A stretch of DNA of 36,293 nt. Origin: Chitinophagaceae bacterium. Its GTDB lineage: Bacteria; Bacteroidota; Bacteroidia; Chitinophagales; Chitinophagaceae. Each line of letters opens with the position of its first letter. The stretch's first letter is position 1. Location: positions 1 through 36,293 of the forward strand of contig CANGZN010000004.1 of the NCBI GenBank assembly GCA_947458625.1, given 5' to 3'. This document shows, in pieces, positions 7,960-17,767 of this stretch. Made by a program: the position numbers and the translations under genes. The notes below the pieces were generated by a model. That model searched no databases. It had not been told where the DNA came from and saw nothing but the letters and a program-made list of their open reading frames with translations.

Positions 7960-10488
7960 TTGCGGCGCATACTTTTAATAATCCTTTTTCACGTTTGCGG
8001 ATCATACGCATTCACCCAGTCGCGAAACGCACAGATCACCGGCCACGTCGTAGATGAGGAAGAAAGGCCCCTTTCCGGCGTGTCGGTGCAACTACTGGGA
8101 AGAAATCTCAGCGCCACAACCAACGACAGTGGTGCATTCAAGATCACGGTGCCCGCCGATCGCGCCATCGCCCTTCGCTTTTCATTTGTGGGCTATAAGT
8201 CCGAACAACGAAATTTTTTGCTGCAACCAAATGAAGCTGAATTCGTCCGAATCCGACTCCTAGTCAACAAAGACACGCTTCGTGAAGTGATCATCGAAGA
8301 TGATCGGGACCGACGAGAAACCGGACTCATCAAACCCAATCCCAAATCTGTTCTCAACCTGCCGAGTGTAGTTACCGGTGTGGAAAGCCTGATCAAGATC
8401 TTTGTCGGATCCAACAATGAACTCACGTCCAACTATTCCGTACGCGGGGGCAGTTACGAGGAGAATCTGATCTATGTAAATGACTTTGAAATCTTCCGCC
8501 CCTACTTGGTTCGCAGCGGACAACAAGAGGGACTCAGCTTCATACATCCCGAAATGGTGCGCAACCTCAGCTTCTACAACGGAGGATTCAGTGCTCGGTA
8601 CGGAGACAAACTAAGCAGTGTATTAGATATCCAATACAGAACGCCGAAGCCGGATCTGCGAAAAAATAAGCGTACCGGTGGATCAGCGTATATCAGCCTG
8701 TTGGAACAAGGATTGATGCTGGAAGGCGTTGACCGAAAAAATAAATTCGCATATCTGATCGGTGCCCGAAACCGAAACAATCAAAATGTTCTCAGTCGAC
8801 AAGACACGCGCGGTAATTATGTTCCTAGTTCGCGAGATGTACAAGGACTTATCTCCTACACATTCAACTCAAAATGGAGAACTGAATTGCTTGGCAACTT
8901 TTCCTCCTCTCGTTTTCAACTGACACCGCAATCCAGTCAACTGACGGCCTCTGTATTTTCACCTCTCTTCTCTGCCAACATTGGGGTAGATATTGCGTTC
9001 GCCGGACGGGAGAATGATTCGTATCGAACCAATATGCTCGGATGGTCATTGATCCACCAGCCATCTCGCAAACTTCAATTGAAATGGATGTTATCTCAAT
9101 TTGCAAACCAAGAGGCTGAACGCATCGACATCCAGGGCGCCTATCTGTTCGGAGAGCGCGATTTTGACAGACGTAACAGCACCTACGGGCTGATCATCAA
9201 TCCGCTGGGCGCCGGAATTTTCCATACTTGGGCACGCAACGAACTCGATCTTACCAACCTAAATGCCGGACATAAAGGCTCCTTGGAACTGAATCGACAC
9301 CGGATCCTCTGGGGTGCGAACGTAGAACGTACGAAGATCGATGACAAGCTATTTGAGTGGGAGTTCCAGGACTCCGCCGGCTATTCAGTCCCCTATCAAC
9401 CGAATCTCCTTCAATTAAATAAACTACTGATCGGAGATGCTAAACTTCGAGTGAACCGATTTTACGGGTACATACAGGATCAACTGGCCTGGAACAGTAA
9501 AAAGGGGAATACCACCCTACAAGTAGGAGTTCGATGGAATTACAACAACCTGAATAAACAACTGATCCTGTCTCCTCGTATGCAGGCGAGTCACAAACCG
9601 GCAGGAAAAAAAGACCTGCTATACCGGTTGGCAGTAGGCGCCTACCATCAACCTCCATTCTACCGGGAACTTCGTCGTTACGATGGTACCGTGAATACCG
9701 AACTGAAAGCACAACAGAGCTGGCAAGCCGTGGCGGGTGTCGACTACCAGTTTGTCGGACTAGCCGGCAGACCTATGCGCCTAACCACGGAAGCATATTA
9801 CAAACAACTCCGAGATGTAGTGCCGTATGATGTAGACAATGTCCGACTGCGATATTTCGGTGAAAACATGGCCAACGCCTACGCGACGGGATTGGAGATG
9901 AGGTTGCATGGAGAATTGGTACCTGACGCAGAAAGCTGGTTCAGCCTGGGCGTCATGCAAACCAAAGAGGACCTGCTCAACGATCATTATTACCGCTACA
10001 AAAATGCAGCAGGCGAATTCATTAATGCAACTAGTTTGGACCCCGTTGTGACGGACAGTATGCGATTCGATGTTGGATGGGTCCGCAGGCCGAACGATCG
10101 ACGTATTACGATGGGATTATTCTTTCAAGACTATCTATCCACCAACCGTAACATCCAAGTATTTCTCAACCTGTTGTATGGAAGCAATATGCCCTATAAT
10201 ATTCCAGGATCGGTGCGCTTCCGAAATGCCGCTGTGATCGACCCCTACATCCGTTGCGACCTGGGGTTCAGCGCGATCTTGTGGGATGAAGCTACCTCAA
10301 CCAAAAGAAGCCATTCTCCACTGCGGAACTTTTCACAAGTACGCTTAAGTCTGGAACTTTTTAATGTTGTTGACCGGGCCAATACCATCTCCTATTTGTT
10401 GGTCAAAGATTTTTCGAATACTACGTACCTATTGCCGAACCGACTTACCCCTCGATTGATCAACCTGAAATTGATGGCCCGCTGGTGA
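7960..10488 (+). CDS. TonB-dependent receptor with N-terminal CarboxypepD_reg-like domain
   Basis: Signal-like RRILLIILFHVCGSYAFTQ; ITGHVVDEEERPLSGVSVQLLG; plug YSVRGGSYEENLIYVNDFEIFRP; GGFSARYGDKLSSVLDIQYR. Track start 7906 and my start 7960 are both TTG codons. Confidence 0.88.
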   Translation: MRRILLIILFHVCGSYAFTQSRNAQITGHVVDEEERPLSGVSVQLLGRNLSATTNDSGAFKITVPADRAIALRFSFVGYKSEQRNFLLQPNEAEFVRIRLLVNKDTLREVIIEDDRDRRETGLIKPNPKSVLNLPSVVTGVESLIKIFVGSNNELTSNYSVRGGSYEENLIYVNDFEIFRPYLVRSGQQEGLSFIHPEMVRNLSFYNGGFSARYGDKLSSVLDIQYRTPKPDLRKNKRTGGSAYISLLEQGLMLEGVDRKNKFAYLIGARNRNNQNVLSRQDTRGNYVPSSRDVQGLISYTFNSKWRTELLGNFSSSRFQLTPQSSQLTASVFSPLFSANIGVDIAFAGRENDSYRTNMLGWSLIHQPSRKLQLKWMLSQFANQEAERIDIQGAYLFGERDFDRRNSTYGLIINPLGAGIFHTWARNELDLTNLNAGHKGSLELNRHRILWGANVERTKIDDKLFEWEFQDSAGYSVPYQPNLLQLNKLLIGDAKLRVNRFYGYIQDQLAWNSKKGNTTLQVGVRWNYNNLNKQLILSPRMQASHKPAGKKDLLYRLAVGAYHQPPFYRELRRYDGTVNTELKAQQSWQAVAGVDYQFVGLAGRPMRLTTEAYYKQLRDVVPYDVDNVRLRYFGENMANAYATGLEMRLHGELVPDAESWFSLGVMQTKEDLLNDHYYRYKNAAGEFINATSLDPVVTDSMRFDVGWVRRPNDRRITMGLFFQDYLSTNRNIQVFLNLLYGSNMPYNIPGSVRFRNAAVIDPYIRCDLGFSAILWDEATSTKRSHSPLRNFSQVRLSLELFNVVDRANTISYLLVKDFSNTTYLLPNRLTPRLINLKLMARW

Positions 10489-12933
10489 TCAGCGCCAGCG
10501 ATTTCGGAATCGATCCCAACTCGTCAGCCCGATCTTGAATTGAACAGGGTTCTTAAACTGATTGGCAACAGAACCCACCACGTACACACCCAACTTGAAT
10601 CGAGTCAGCGGATTGAACGGCCACTTGAAAATCCGCTCGATTCCAGCGAACAACTCCGCATATTGCAAGTCTCTTTCGGGAGCAATTAAAAAACCGCCCC
10701 CTGCAACCTCCTGAATTCGAAGCTTCTTCAGAAAAGGGATCTTATTGACCAATGCGCCATTGAATTCATGTAATAGATTGCCTTGATAATACCGGTCAAA
10801 TACCGGAAAAGTGGAATCGAGCGCCTGAAACATCCGCTGTGGATTGAGAAAGAACAACGGATCTCCCTGACGCATGAATCGGTAATCGATTACCTGCAGG
10901 TTTCGTTTGTTGGTGAATTCGCCGGACTTAATGGTATACGAAGTATTCCCGGGCGTACCCCACTGAATGGTTTGCAGCAATCCGAATTCCCAATAATCAA
11001 AATCAATTGCGCTGTTGATGAATCCCGGAACCCCCTTCCTCCAATGCAAATAAAAAGTTGGGTATTTCGAACCTAGATAGATCTTTTCCCTGGGCTCACG
11101 CAAATAACGAAGCTTGGGTGTATAGAACAACTTGACCTCATTGTACAAGGCATTGTAAGGCTGAAAATCAACGGCCGGTTCATTGGGAATACCAAAAATA
11201 GAATCCGCATTGTTACTAACCTTGTAATTCGAAACCGATCTTCTCCAGGCATATTCTACCTGATTCATCAGGGTCAGTCCATTGAATATCTCTATCTCAT
11301 GATTCACCTCTAACCCGGTATTGAGATAAATGTTACTACGCTTGAGCACATTCACCCAGGCATCTCCCGCATAAATGAATTCAAAATTGCGACCGGCTTT
11401 TATACCAAATTGCCCTTTCCGAAACGGATCATATTTGCGCTGCAGGGAGAGCGCACCATTTACATCCTGGTTGCGAAATCCGTAGCTCAGATCTGCTTCG
11501 AGATTTAAATTTTTTCGGCTGGGATAGGTCTTACGATAGGCACCGGCAAAACGAATCCGAGTGCCCCCGAAGGAAATGGGCTGAATCAAGGACGTGATCG
11601 GTGGCAGGATCCAACTACGCTCCTTTCGGTGGTCATTGAAGATCTGTCCGAAGATCAGCATCTTAGACCACGTGATCCGGTTCAATACACGATCGACAGA
11701 ATCCAAATACGCATCGCTTTGGCGAATTTTCAGCAGACTGTCTTGGTACCATTGATAACGCTGTTGCTGTACCGAAAGCGGTTCGCTTCGCACGGCTGAC
11801 CAAAACGCACTGTCTTTCTCATAGGCCTGCTGATCGGTTCGACTGACCTCGTCTCCAAAATATTTTCGAGAATAAATCTGACCAGGTTTTTGATCGGAGT
11901 ACATGGCCAGCGTCTCCCCATATCTTTTTCCACCCTTTACCTTGGTCTCATATCGAAAGGTTTGCTTACTGAGTATTGGCAATGTGTCACCTAACCGATC
12001 GTATTGCTGCTCTACCTCGAACCGATCGTACTCCGGAACATGCGCTTTGGGCAATTCAAAACGGGCACTGATGAGTTCAAAGGTACTGTCGCGAATGACA
12101 AGCTCCCCTTCGATGGTAGCGTTACTGAGTGCACGGGGGCGAACGGATATCGTAAAGACCCTGGGCCGCTGCGATCGATCGATGCGAAGGGTCTTGAACC
12201 GATAGGCTAACAATCCGCTGTGGCTGATAGGCGATACAAATGGGATCTGTGAAAGAGCCGGCGCCTGAATGAGATTCTCAAACAAATTGAAGCGACCATC
12301 GGTAGTAGTCAGGTAAAACAGACCTTCTCGGCTTCCCTGTTGCTTAACCGCCAACCTTTCTTCCTTGATCCTGGCTCCTTCCCCCTGATCCACTTTGAGA
12401 AATACCTCCGTGAGTGATAAACCTGCAAAGGGATCCGGCTTCGCAATGGAATCGGATTTTTTTTGCAGGATCTTAGACGAGTCGATTTCCTGCGCACGGA
12501 TGTAGACTTGCTGAGAGAAATTAAACAGGGGGAGGGCTCGCATTTCTTTTTCGCGGATCAGGTGTCGGACCAACTCCTCTGCGCGGTCGCGGGGTTTGAC
12601 TCGAACCACCACTTCTCCCAAATTATCCGGCTCACTCAACGTTAGTGGAACCGTGATTTGCACCGGTTTATCGTGAACAAAAAAGGGGATCAACGCCGTC
12701 TTGTAACCGATCAAACTCACCACCAGATCATAGCGCCCCCGCTCCAGCATGAACTCAAAACTTCCATCGTCCTTTGCGAGGCGACCGATCTGCAGGGATT
12801 TGATCTTGACACTGGCCAGCGGCAGTCCCTCCCCACGGGCATCTACCACTTTTCCACTCACCCGATAATTCTGCGCCAGTATCGGCCCCATTAGAAATAA
12901 CAGCGATATGAGTAGATGAATTCTTGATGTCAT
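10489..12933 (-). CDS. DUF5686-like outer-membrane protein with CarboxypepD_reg-like domain
   Basis: MTSRIHLLISLLFLMGPILAQNYRVSGKVVDARGEGLPLASVKIK... followed by a long beta-rich barrel; start moved to ATG at 12931-12933 at the signal peptide. Confidence 0.78.
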   Translation of the reverse strand: MTSRIHLLISLLFLMGPILAQNYRVSGKVVDARGEGLPLASVKIKSLQIGRLAKDDGSFEFMLERGRYDLVVSLIGYKTALIPFFVHDKPVQITVPLTLSEPDNLGEVVVRVKPRDRAEELVRHLIREKEMRALPLFNFSQQVYIRAQEIDSSKILQKKSDSIAKPDPFAGLSLTEVFLKVDQGEGARIKEERLAVKQQGSREGLFYLTTTDGRFNLFENLIQAPALSQIPFVSPISHSGLLAYRFKTLRIDRSQRPRVFTISVRPRALSNATIEGELVIRDSTFELISARFELPKAHVPEYDRFEVEQQYDRLGDTLPILSKQTFRYETKVKGGKRYGETLAMYSDQKPGQIYSRKYFGDEVSRTDQQAYEKDSAFWSAVRSEPLSVQQQRYQWYQDSLLKIRQSDAYLDSVDRVLNRITWSKMLIFGQIFNDHRKERSWILPPITSLIQPISFGGTRIRFAGAYRKTYPSRKNLNLEADLSYGFRNQDVNGALSLQRKYDPFRKGQFGIKAGRNFEFIYAGDAWVNVLKRSNIYLNTGLEVNHEIEIFNGLTLMNQVEYAWRRSVSNYKVSNNADSIFGIPNEPAVDFQPYNALYNEVKLFYTPKLRYLREPREKIYLGSKYPTFYLHWRKGVPGFINSAIDFDYWEFGLLQTIQWGTPGNTSYTIKSGEFTNKRNLQVIDYRFMRQGDPLFFLNPQRMFQALDSTFPVFDRYYQGNLLHEFNGALVNKIPFLKKLRIQEVAGGGFLIAPERDLQYAELFAGIERIFKWPFNPLTRFKLGVYVVGSVANQFKNPVQFKIGLTSWDRFRNRWR

Positions 12934-13137
12934 GGTGAAGGTTCCGAATGGGATAGACACAAAAAAAAGCAAACTGCATGTGGCCGGTGGAAAAGAATTG
13001 TAGTTTTCGAGATTCTTTAACAGGACGTATACATAATTCACAAGCTGTGCATAAGTAAAAGCTGGAAATTGCGGCTTCTTTTCAGTAATATTGAGAAGGA
13101 CATTCGAAAACATCCACTCATCCTAAATCCATTCGAA

Positions 13138-14133
13138 TTGACTGACACCATCATCAACCTCGAATCCGTCAACCCCATCGAATTTCTGGGTGTCAATAAC
13201 GGAAAACTCGACTTGCTCAAAAAACGATTCCCGCTGCTCAAGATCCTTTCTCGCGGCTCTCAACTCAAACTCAGTGGCTCGCCTGACCAGATCGAACTGG
13301 CAAAAGAAAAGATCAATACGATCGTCAGTTTCCTGGAACGAAACGGCCACATGCCTGCCAATTATTTTGAGCAGGTCTTGGGGGGAGATGACACAGAAAC
13401 AATCGACCACTTTCAGGAAAAGAATCCCAATGAAGTGTTGGTTTTCGGTCCGAATGGCAAGTCGGTTCGCGCCCGTACAGCCAACCAGAAGAAGTTAGTT
13501 CAGGAGGCGGAGCGCAATGATATTGTATTTGCGATCGGTCCGGCAGGTACCGGTAAAACCTATACCGCAGTAGCGCTGGCCGTGCGTGCCTTGAAAAACA
13601 AACAAGTCAAGAAGATCATTCTCACGCGTCCGGCTGTAGAGGCGGGCGAGAGTTTAGGATTTCTGCCCGGCGATCTGAAAGAAAAGATCGATCCATATCT
13701 GCGTCCACTCTACGATGCGCTGGATGATATGATCCCTGCTGACAAGTTGGGATATTACATGACCACGCGTACCATCGAGATCGCCCCCTTGGCTTATATG
13801 CGTGGGCGCACACTGGACAATGCCTTTATCATTCTTGACGAATCTCAGAATGCCACCGAACTGCAATTGAAAATGTTTCTGACCCGCATCGGTGCCAATG
13901 CCAAAGCGATCATCACGGGCGATATGACGCAGGTAGACTTACCTCGGAATCAACGCAGTGGTCTGACTACCGCCGCGCGCATTCTCCGAAACATTGATGG
14001 GATCGGCCATATAGAACTGGATGAAGAGGATGTAGTACGCCACCGTTTGGTCAAACAGATATTGCGTGCATACAACCAGGAACATGAAAGAGATTCTTCC
14101 CGCCATCCGGATGAACGTCCGGCAAAATACTGA
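13138..14133 (+). CDS. PhoH family ATPase
   Basis: GPAGTGKTYTAVALAVRAL, RPAVEAGESLGFLPGDLKEKIDPYLRPLYDAL, ILDESQNAT; probable TTG start at 13138 giving MTDTIINLESVNPIEFLG (track extends to TTG 13069). Confidence 0.9.
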   Translation: MTDTIINLESVNPIEFLGVNNGKLDLLKKRFPLLKILSRGSQLKLSGSPDQIELAKEKINTIVSFLERNGHMPANYFEQVLGGDDTETIDHFQEKNPNEVLVFGPNGKSVRARTANQKKLVQEAERNDIVFAIGPAGTGKTYTAVALAVRALKNKQVKKIILTRPAVEAGESLGFLPGDLKEKIDPYLRPLYDALDDMIPADKLGYYMTTRTIEIAPLAYMRGRTLDNAFIILDESQNATELQLKMFLTRIGANAKAIITGDMTQVDLPRNQRSGLTTAARILRNIDGIGHIELDEEDVVRHRLVKQILRAYNQEHERDSSRHPDERPAKY

Positions 14134-14137
14134 TGTG

Positions 14138-14563
14138 ATGAAAATGATCGTACGATGCCTTCCCCTCCTGACACTGCTCGCCTGCTCAGAAAAAAAGACT
14201 GGATCACAGTCTGAAAACGACCTCGATGCGGCCCGTAATTTTATTCAGGCGGCACTGTCCAATGACTTCAAGAAAGCATCTCAATACATGCTCGATGATT
14301 CTGTGAACCGGAACTACCTGGAGGTTACAGCCAGGTCCTTCGACCACCTCGATCCGCTTGCCAAGGAGAAATACCGAGGGGCCAGCATCCGTATACACCA
14401 GCCGGTCACCTACCTCAATGATTCTACTACGATCGTCATCTACTCAAACTCCTACAAAAATGACCCGGACACCTTACGAGTTTGCCGGGTCGACAATAAT
14501 TGGGTAGTCGATCTTAAATACCTGTTCGAGCAGGCTCCCGATTCAACGACAAACAACCAATGA
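14138..14563 (+). CDS. Small lipoprotein, DUF4878-like
   Basis: MKMIVRCLPLLTLLACSEKKTG lipobox; ~140 aa NTF2-like size; ORF start trimmed from 14066 because the upstream part overlaps phoH. Confidence 0.6.
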   Translation: MKMIVRCLPLLTLLACSEKKTGSQSENDLDAARNFIQAALSNDFKKASQYMLDDSVNRNYLEVTARSFDHLDPLAKEKYRGASIRIHQPVTYLNDSTTIVIYSNSYKNDPDTLRVCRVDNNWVVDLKYLFEQAPDSTTNNQ

Positions 14564-14943
14564 CGGCTTTCTTCTGGGTCATGATCGGTGGGGCACTGGG
14601 CGCCGCATTGCGCTTTGGCATGGGCAGACTACTCCCCTTCCAGGGACAGCATTTCCCCTGGGCCACATTCTGGGTGAATGGCATCGGTTGTCTGATGATC
14701 GGATTGCTGATCGGATACCTTGAAAAAAAATCGATCCGGGGAGACGTCATACGCTGGCTCTGGATCAGTGGTTTCTGTGGAGGCTTCACTACGTTTTCGG
14801 CATTTTCGTTGGAAACAATTACACTATTTCAAAATGATCGCGGAGCTGTCGCCATAATCTATGCGCTGACAAGTGTAGGAGCCGGCTTGCTTCTCACCTG
14901 GATTGGCTGGTGGATGATGCGACCCGGTTCGATCACCATCTAA
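14560..14943 (+). CDS. crcB: Fluoride channel CrcB/FluC
   Basis: GGALGAALRFGMGRLLP, WATFWVNGIGCLMIGLLIGYL, ISGFCGGFTTFSAFSLET; overlaps previous stop by 4 nt. Confidence 0.92.
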   Translation: MTAFFWVMIGGALGAALRFGMGRLLPFQGQHFPWATFWVNGIGCLMIGLLIGYLEKKSIRGDVIRWLWISGFCGGFTTFSAFSLETITLFQNDRGAVAIIYALTSVGAGLLLTWIGWWMMRPGSITI

Positions 14944-14944
14944 C

Positions 14945-15370
14945 ATGAAAAAAAATATGGACATACAGATCATATGGATCGCCCTAGCGATCGGATTGGG
15001 AGCCGGGATCATGAGTGGCCTTATTGGCATCGGAGGGGGCATCATCATGGTACCCGCCCTTGTGATTTTTCTGCAATACAACCAACACCAGGCACAAGGA
15101 ACATCGCTCGCTGTGCTGACCATGCCGGTGGTGATCCTTGCCTCCTTTTATTATTACACCCAGTGCAAAGCACAAGGAACACCGATCGACTTGCGAGTGG
15201 TAGGACTCCTGGCTCTTGGATTTATTGCAGGCGCCTATGTAGGTGGCCGTTGGGCGCTGACACTCTCACAAGCCCAATTGAAACAGATCTTCGCAATCGT
15301 ACTGATCTACACAGCCATCCGGATGTTGGAATGGGATCAATGGCTTATTCAGTTAGTCAAAAAAAGTTGA
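14945..15370 (+). CDS. Half-size TauE/SafE family membrane protein
   Basis: GLGAGIMSGLIGIGGGIIMVPALVIFLQYNQHQAQGTSLAVLTMP; 141 aa, one repeat only. Confidence 0.82.
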   Translation: MKKNMDIQIIWIALAIGLGAGIMSGLIGIGGGIIMVPALVIFLQYNQHQAQGTSLAVLTMPVVILASFYYYTQCKAQGTPIDLRVVGLLALGFIAGAYVGGRWALTLSQAQLKQIFAIVLIYTAIRMLEWDQWLIQLVKKS

Positions 15371-15425
15371 CGCCGACGTGTTGAATTTACGCGCCTGATG
15401 CATCCTGACTCAAAGGTCCTATTTT

Positions 15426-16010
15426 ATGCCCCTGGAGCGATATCGACACTTGTCTGACGAGGAACTGCTGGAACGGTTCCATTCCGGAAAGGACACGGAC
15501 AGTCTGGGCCATCTGATGCAACGCTATACGCTGATGCTTTTAGCCGTTTCGATGAAATACCTGAAGGATGAGGAAGCCGCACGCGATACGGTTCAACAGG
15601 TTTTTTTGAAAGCGATCACTGAGCTGGGAAAGTATAAAGTCACCTATTTCAAGTCCTGGATCTATCAGATCGCCAAGAACCAATGCCTGATGCAACTTCG
15701 AGATCAGAAAAAATGGGGCACTCCGTTAGAAGCTGAATCCTTACCCATCGAAGGGGATGCGGCCATCGATCTGGAACAATGGACTGAAAAAGAACAACAG
15801 TTCGACCACCTGAATATTGCCTTGCAATCGCTGAGTGAGGAGCAACGGCGTTGCGTAACTTTATTTTATCTGGAGAAAATGAGTTACCGACAAATAGCAG
15901 AAAAAACAGGACACGGCATTGCAACGGTCAAAAGTCATATCCAGAACGGAAAAAGAAATTTGCGGATCGCCCTGGCGAGCCATAAAACAGCGGCAAGAAA
16001 TGAACGATAG
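15426..16010 (+). CDS. ECF-type RNA polymerase sigma factor
   Basis: YLKDEEAARDTVQQVFLKAI (region 2), SLSEEQRRCVTLFYLEKMSYRQIAEKTGHGIATVKSHIQNGKRNL (region 4). Confidence 0.93.
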   Translation: MPLERYRHLSDEELLERFHSGKDTDSLGHLMQRYTLMLLAVSMKYLKDEEAARDTVQQVFLKAITELGKYKVTYFKSWIYQIAKNQCLMQLRDQKKWGTPLEAESLPIEGDAAIDLEQWTEKEQQFDHLNIALQSLSEEQRRCVTLFYLEKMSYRQIAEKTGHGIATVKSHIQNGKRNLRIALASHKTAARNER

Positions 16011-16356
16011 TCCTACACATAAACAAGATCAAGGCAACGGAGTAGACCCGCAGGAGATCCTTCGCTACACCTCCGGCCAAATGAGTGACGAAGAAGCTCG
16101 TCGACTGGAAGCTCGTTCACTCGAAGATCCATTTCTCGCAGACGCGCTGGAGGGCATGGAACAAACTGCAGACACCAAGCGTTTGGAACAACTCGCGTAC
16201 TCCCTGAATCAGGACTTGAAAAGAAGACTGAAAAAAAAGAGGTCAAAAAATAAATGGATCGGTTTTGAGACTCCAATCTGGTGGCCTTGGACCATCCTGA
16301 TCCTGCTGTTGCTAATTACCATCGCCTACCTGTTCATCCGAAAACTAGGCGGGTAA
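16000..16356 (+). CDS. Short putative anti-sigma factor with one TM helix
   Basis: MNDSPTHKQDQGNGVDPQEILRYTSGQMSDEEARRLEARSLEDPFLADALEGMEQ...; TM WPWTILILLLLITIAYLFI; overlaps the sigma gene by 11 nt. Confidence 0.7.
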   Translation: MNDSPTHKQDQGNGVDPQEILRYTSGQMSDEEARRLEARSLEDPFLADALEGMEQTADTKRLEQLAYSLNQDLKRRLKKKRSKNKWIGFETPIWWPWTILILLLLITIAYLFIRKLGG

Positions 16357-16360
16357 GCGT

Positions 16361-17731
16361 TTAAAGAGCATTCCATACCTGCTGGGCAAATTGCTCCAAT
16401 GAAGGATCCCGCGCGCCCATTAACAAAAGAACCGTATCTGCATTGAGGTGTGATCGAACGGCATCCATGAAATGATTTCGGTCTTCAATAAAATATGCAG
16501 ACACGCCCAGTTGACGCAGATCTTCAACGAGGTCGTTGGCTGAAATATCACGCTGAGCCGTACCTCCTGCAAAATAAATCTCACTCATCCAGATCTCATC
16601 TCCCGGACGTAAAGCAGCGGAGATCTCTTGCACATAATCGGGTCGCAAAAAACGCGTGGGCTTGAACCCATGGGGTTGAAACCAGGCGATCAATTTGGGC
16701 GCAATGGGCTGACAGGCGCGAATCGACGCAGCACATTTGGCCGGGTTATGCGCAAAATCATCGATCACCCATACCCCATTTTTATTACCCAATACCTGAT
16801 GTCTTCTATAGATGCCCTCATACTGTCGTAATGCTTCCGCAGCCACTTCCAACGATACGCCGAGCGTGCGAGCAACTGCAACAGCTGCCAAGGCATTCTC
16901 CATATTATGCCGACCGACCTGATTCAACTCAAACCATACATCACCCACTCGAAAACGGATCTCCATACCGGATTGCTGAAAGTCCATCGCCACGGAACCT
17001 GCTTCTGATGAAGGGTCTGCAGAAAAATCCAGCTGCTGATCAGTAGAAAGTCCTGCACTCAACGAATGACTTCGATTCACGATGAAAACATCGCTCTGCT
17101 CCCGAAACACCTTGAATAAACGAACCAGCTCATCCAGTTCCTGATGGTCTTTATCGATGTTCAATAATACGCCTATGGCCGGATGATATTGGATGATGGA
17201 ACCATCACTTTCGTCGGCCTCAATGATCAGCCACTCTCCGCCACCCACAGCTGCATTGCCGATGAGTCCCTTGCGGATCAATTTGGTCAGCCCGGCACCA
17301 CTAATGATTCCGGGTTCAAGACCGGCATGTTCCAAGATACTGTATAGCATGGCACTGGTCGTACTCTTGCCGCTAGTGCCCGCTACCGCAATCGTTTTTC
17401 GGCTAGCAGCGATCAAGGCCAACAGATCTGAACGGTGAAGGACCGGAATCCCTCGCTCTTTTGCCATCCGGTACTCTTCCACTGTATCCTCTACGGCCGT
17501 GGAAACGATCACCACATCGATGTCCTTGGAAAATCCTGAACCATCCTGCGCATAGCAACGAATGCCGGCAGCCTCCAGTTTCTCACGCACTTCACTGGGA
17601 GATGCAAACAATCGATCACTGCCGCTCACCTGTTTTCCGATTCCTTGTAGATATTGGGCCAGCGCACTCATGCCACTACCTCCTATTCCCAGGAAAAACG
17701 GATGACGTATTTCGGATATCGATATCGACAT
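16361..17731 (-). CDS. Divergent MurC-like Mur ligase
   Basis: FFLGIGGSGMSALAQYL, VAGTSGKSTTSAML, IEADESDGSI, VIDDFAHNPAKCAASI, WFQPHGFKPTRFL; Mur ligase architecture, ~456 aa. Confidence 0.85.
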   Translation of the reverse strand: MSISISEIRHPFFLGIGGSGMSALAQYLQGIGKQVSGSDRLFASPSEVREKLEAAGIRCYAQDGSGFSKDIDVVIVSTAVEDTVEEYRMAKERGIPVLHRSDLLALIAASRKTIAVAGTSGKSTTSAMLYSILEHAGLEPGIISGAGLTKLIRKGLIGNAAVGGGEWLIIEADESDGSIIQYHPAIGVLLNIDKDHQELDELVRLFKVFREQSDVFIVNRSHSLSAGLSTDQQLDFSADPSSEAGSVAMDFQQSGMEIRFRVGDVWFELNQVGRHNMENALAAVAVARTLGVSLEVAAEALRQYEGIYRRHQVLGNKNGVWVIDDFAHNPAKCAASIRACQPIAPKLIAWFQPHGFKPTRFLRPDYVQEISAALRPGDEIWMSEIYFAGGTAQRDISANDLVEDLRQLGVSAYFIEDRNHFMDAVRSHLNADTVLLLMGARDPSLEQFAQQVWNAL

Positions 17732-17767
17732 GCCGCAATTTATTGAATATGGATGCTGGCAGGCAAA
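17729..17767 (-). promoter_or_regulatory. Putative leaderless promoter of the MurC-like gene
   Basis: Minus strand TTTG (17767-17764) N21 TAAATTG (17742-17736) CGGC ATG. Confidence 0.55.

Noticed and set aside
15398-15425. Alternative upstream ATG (15398) for the ECF sigma factor
   Set aside because: Not in frame with the sigma ORF (28 nt offset).
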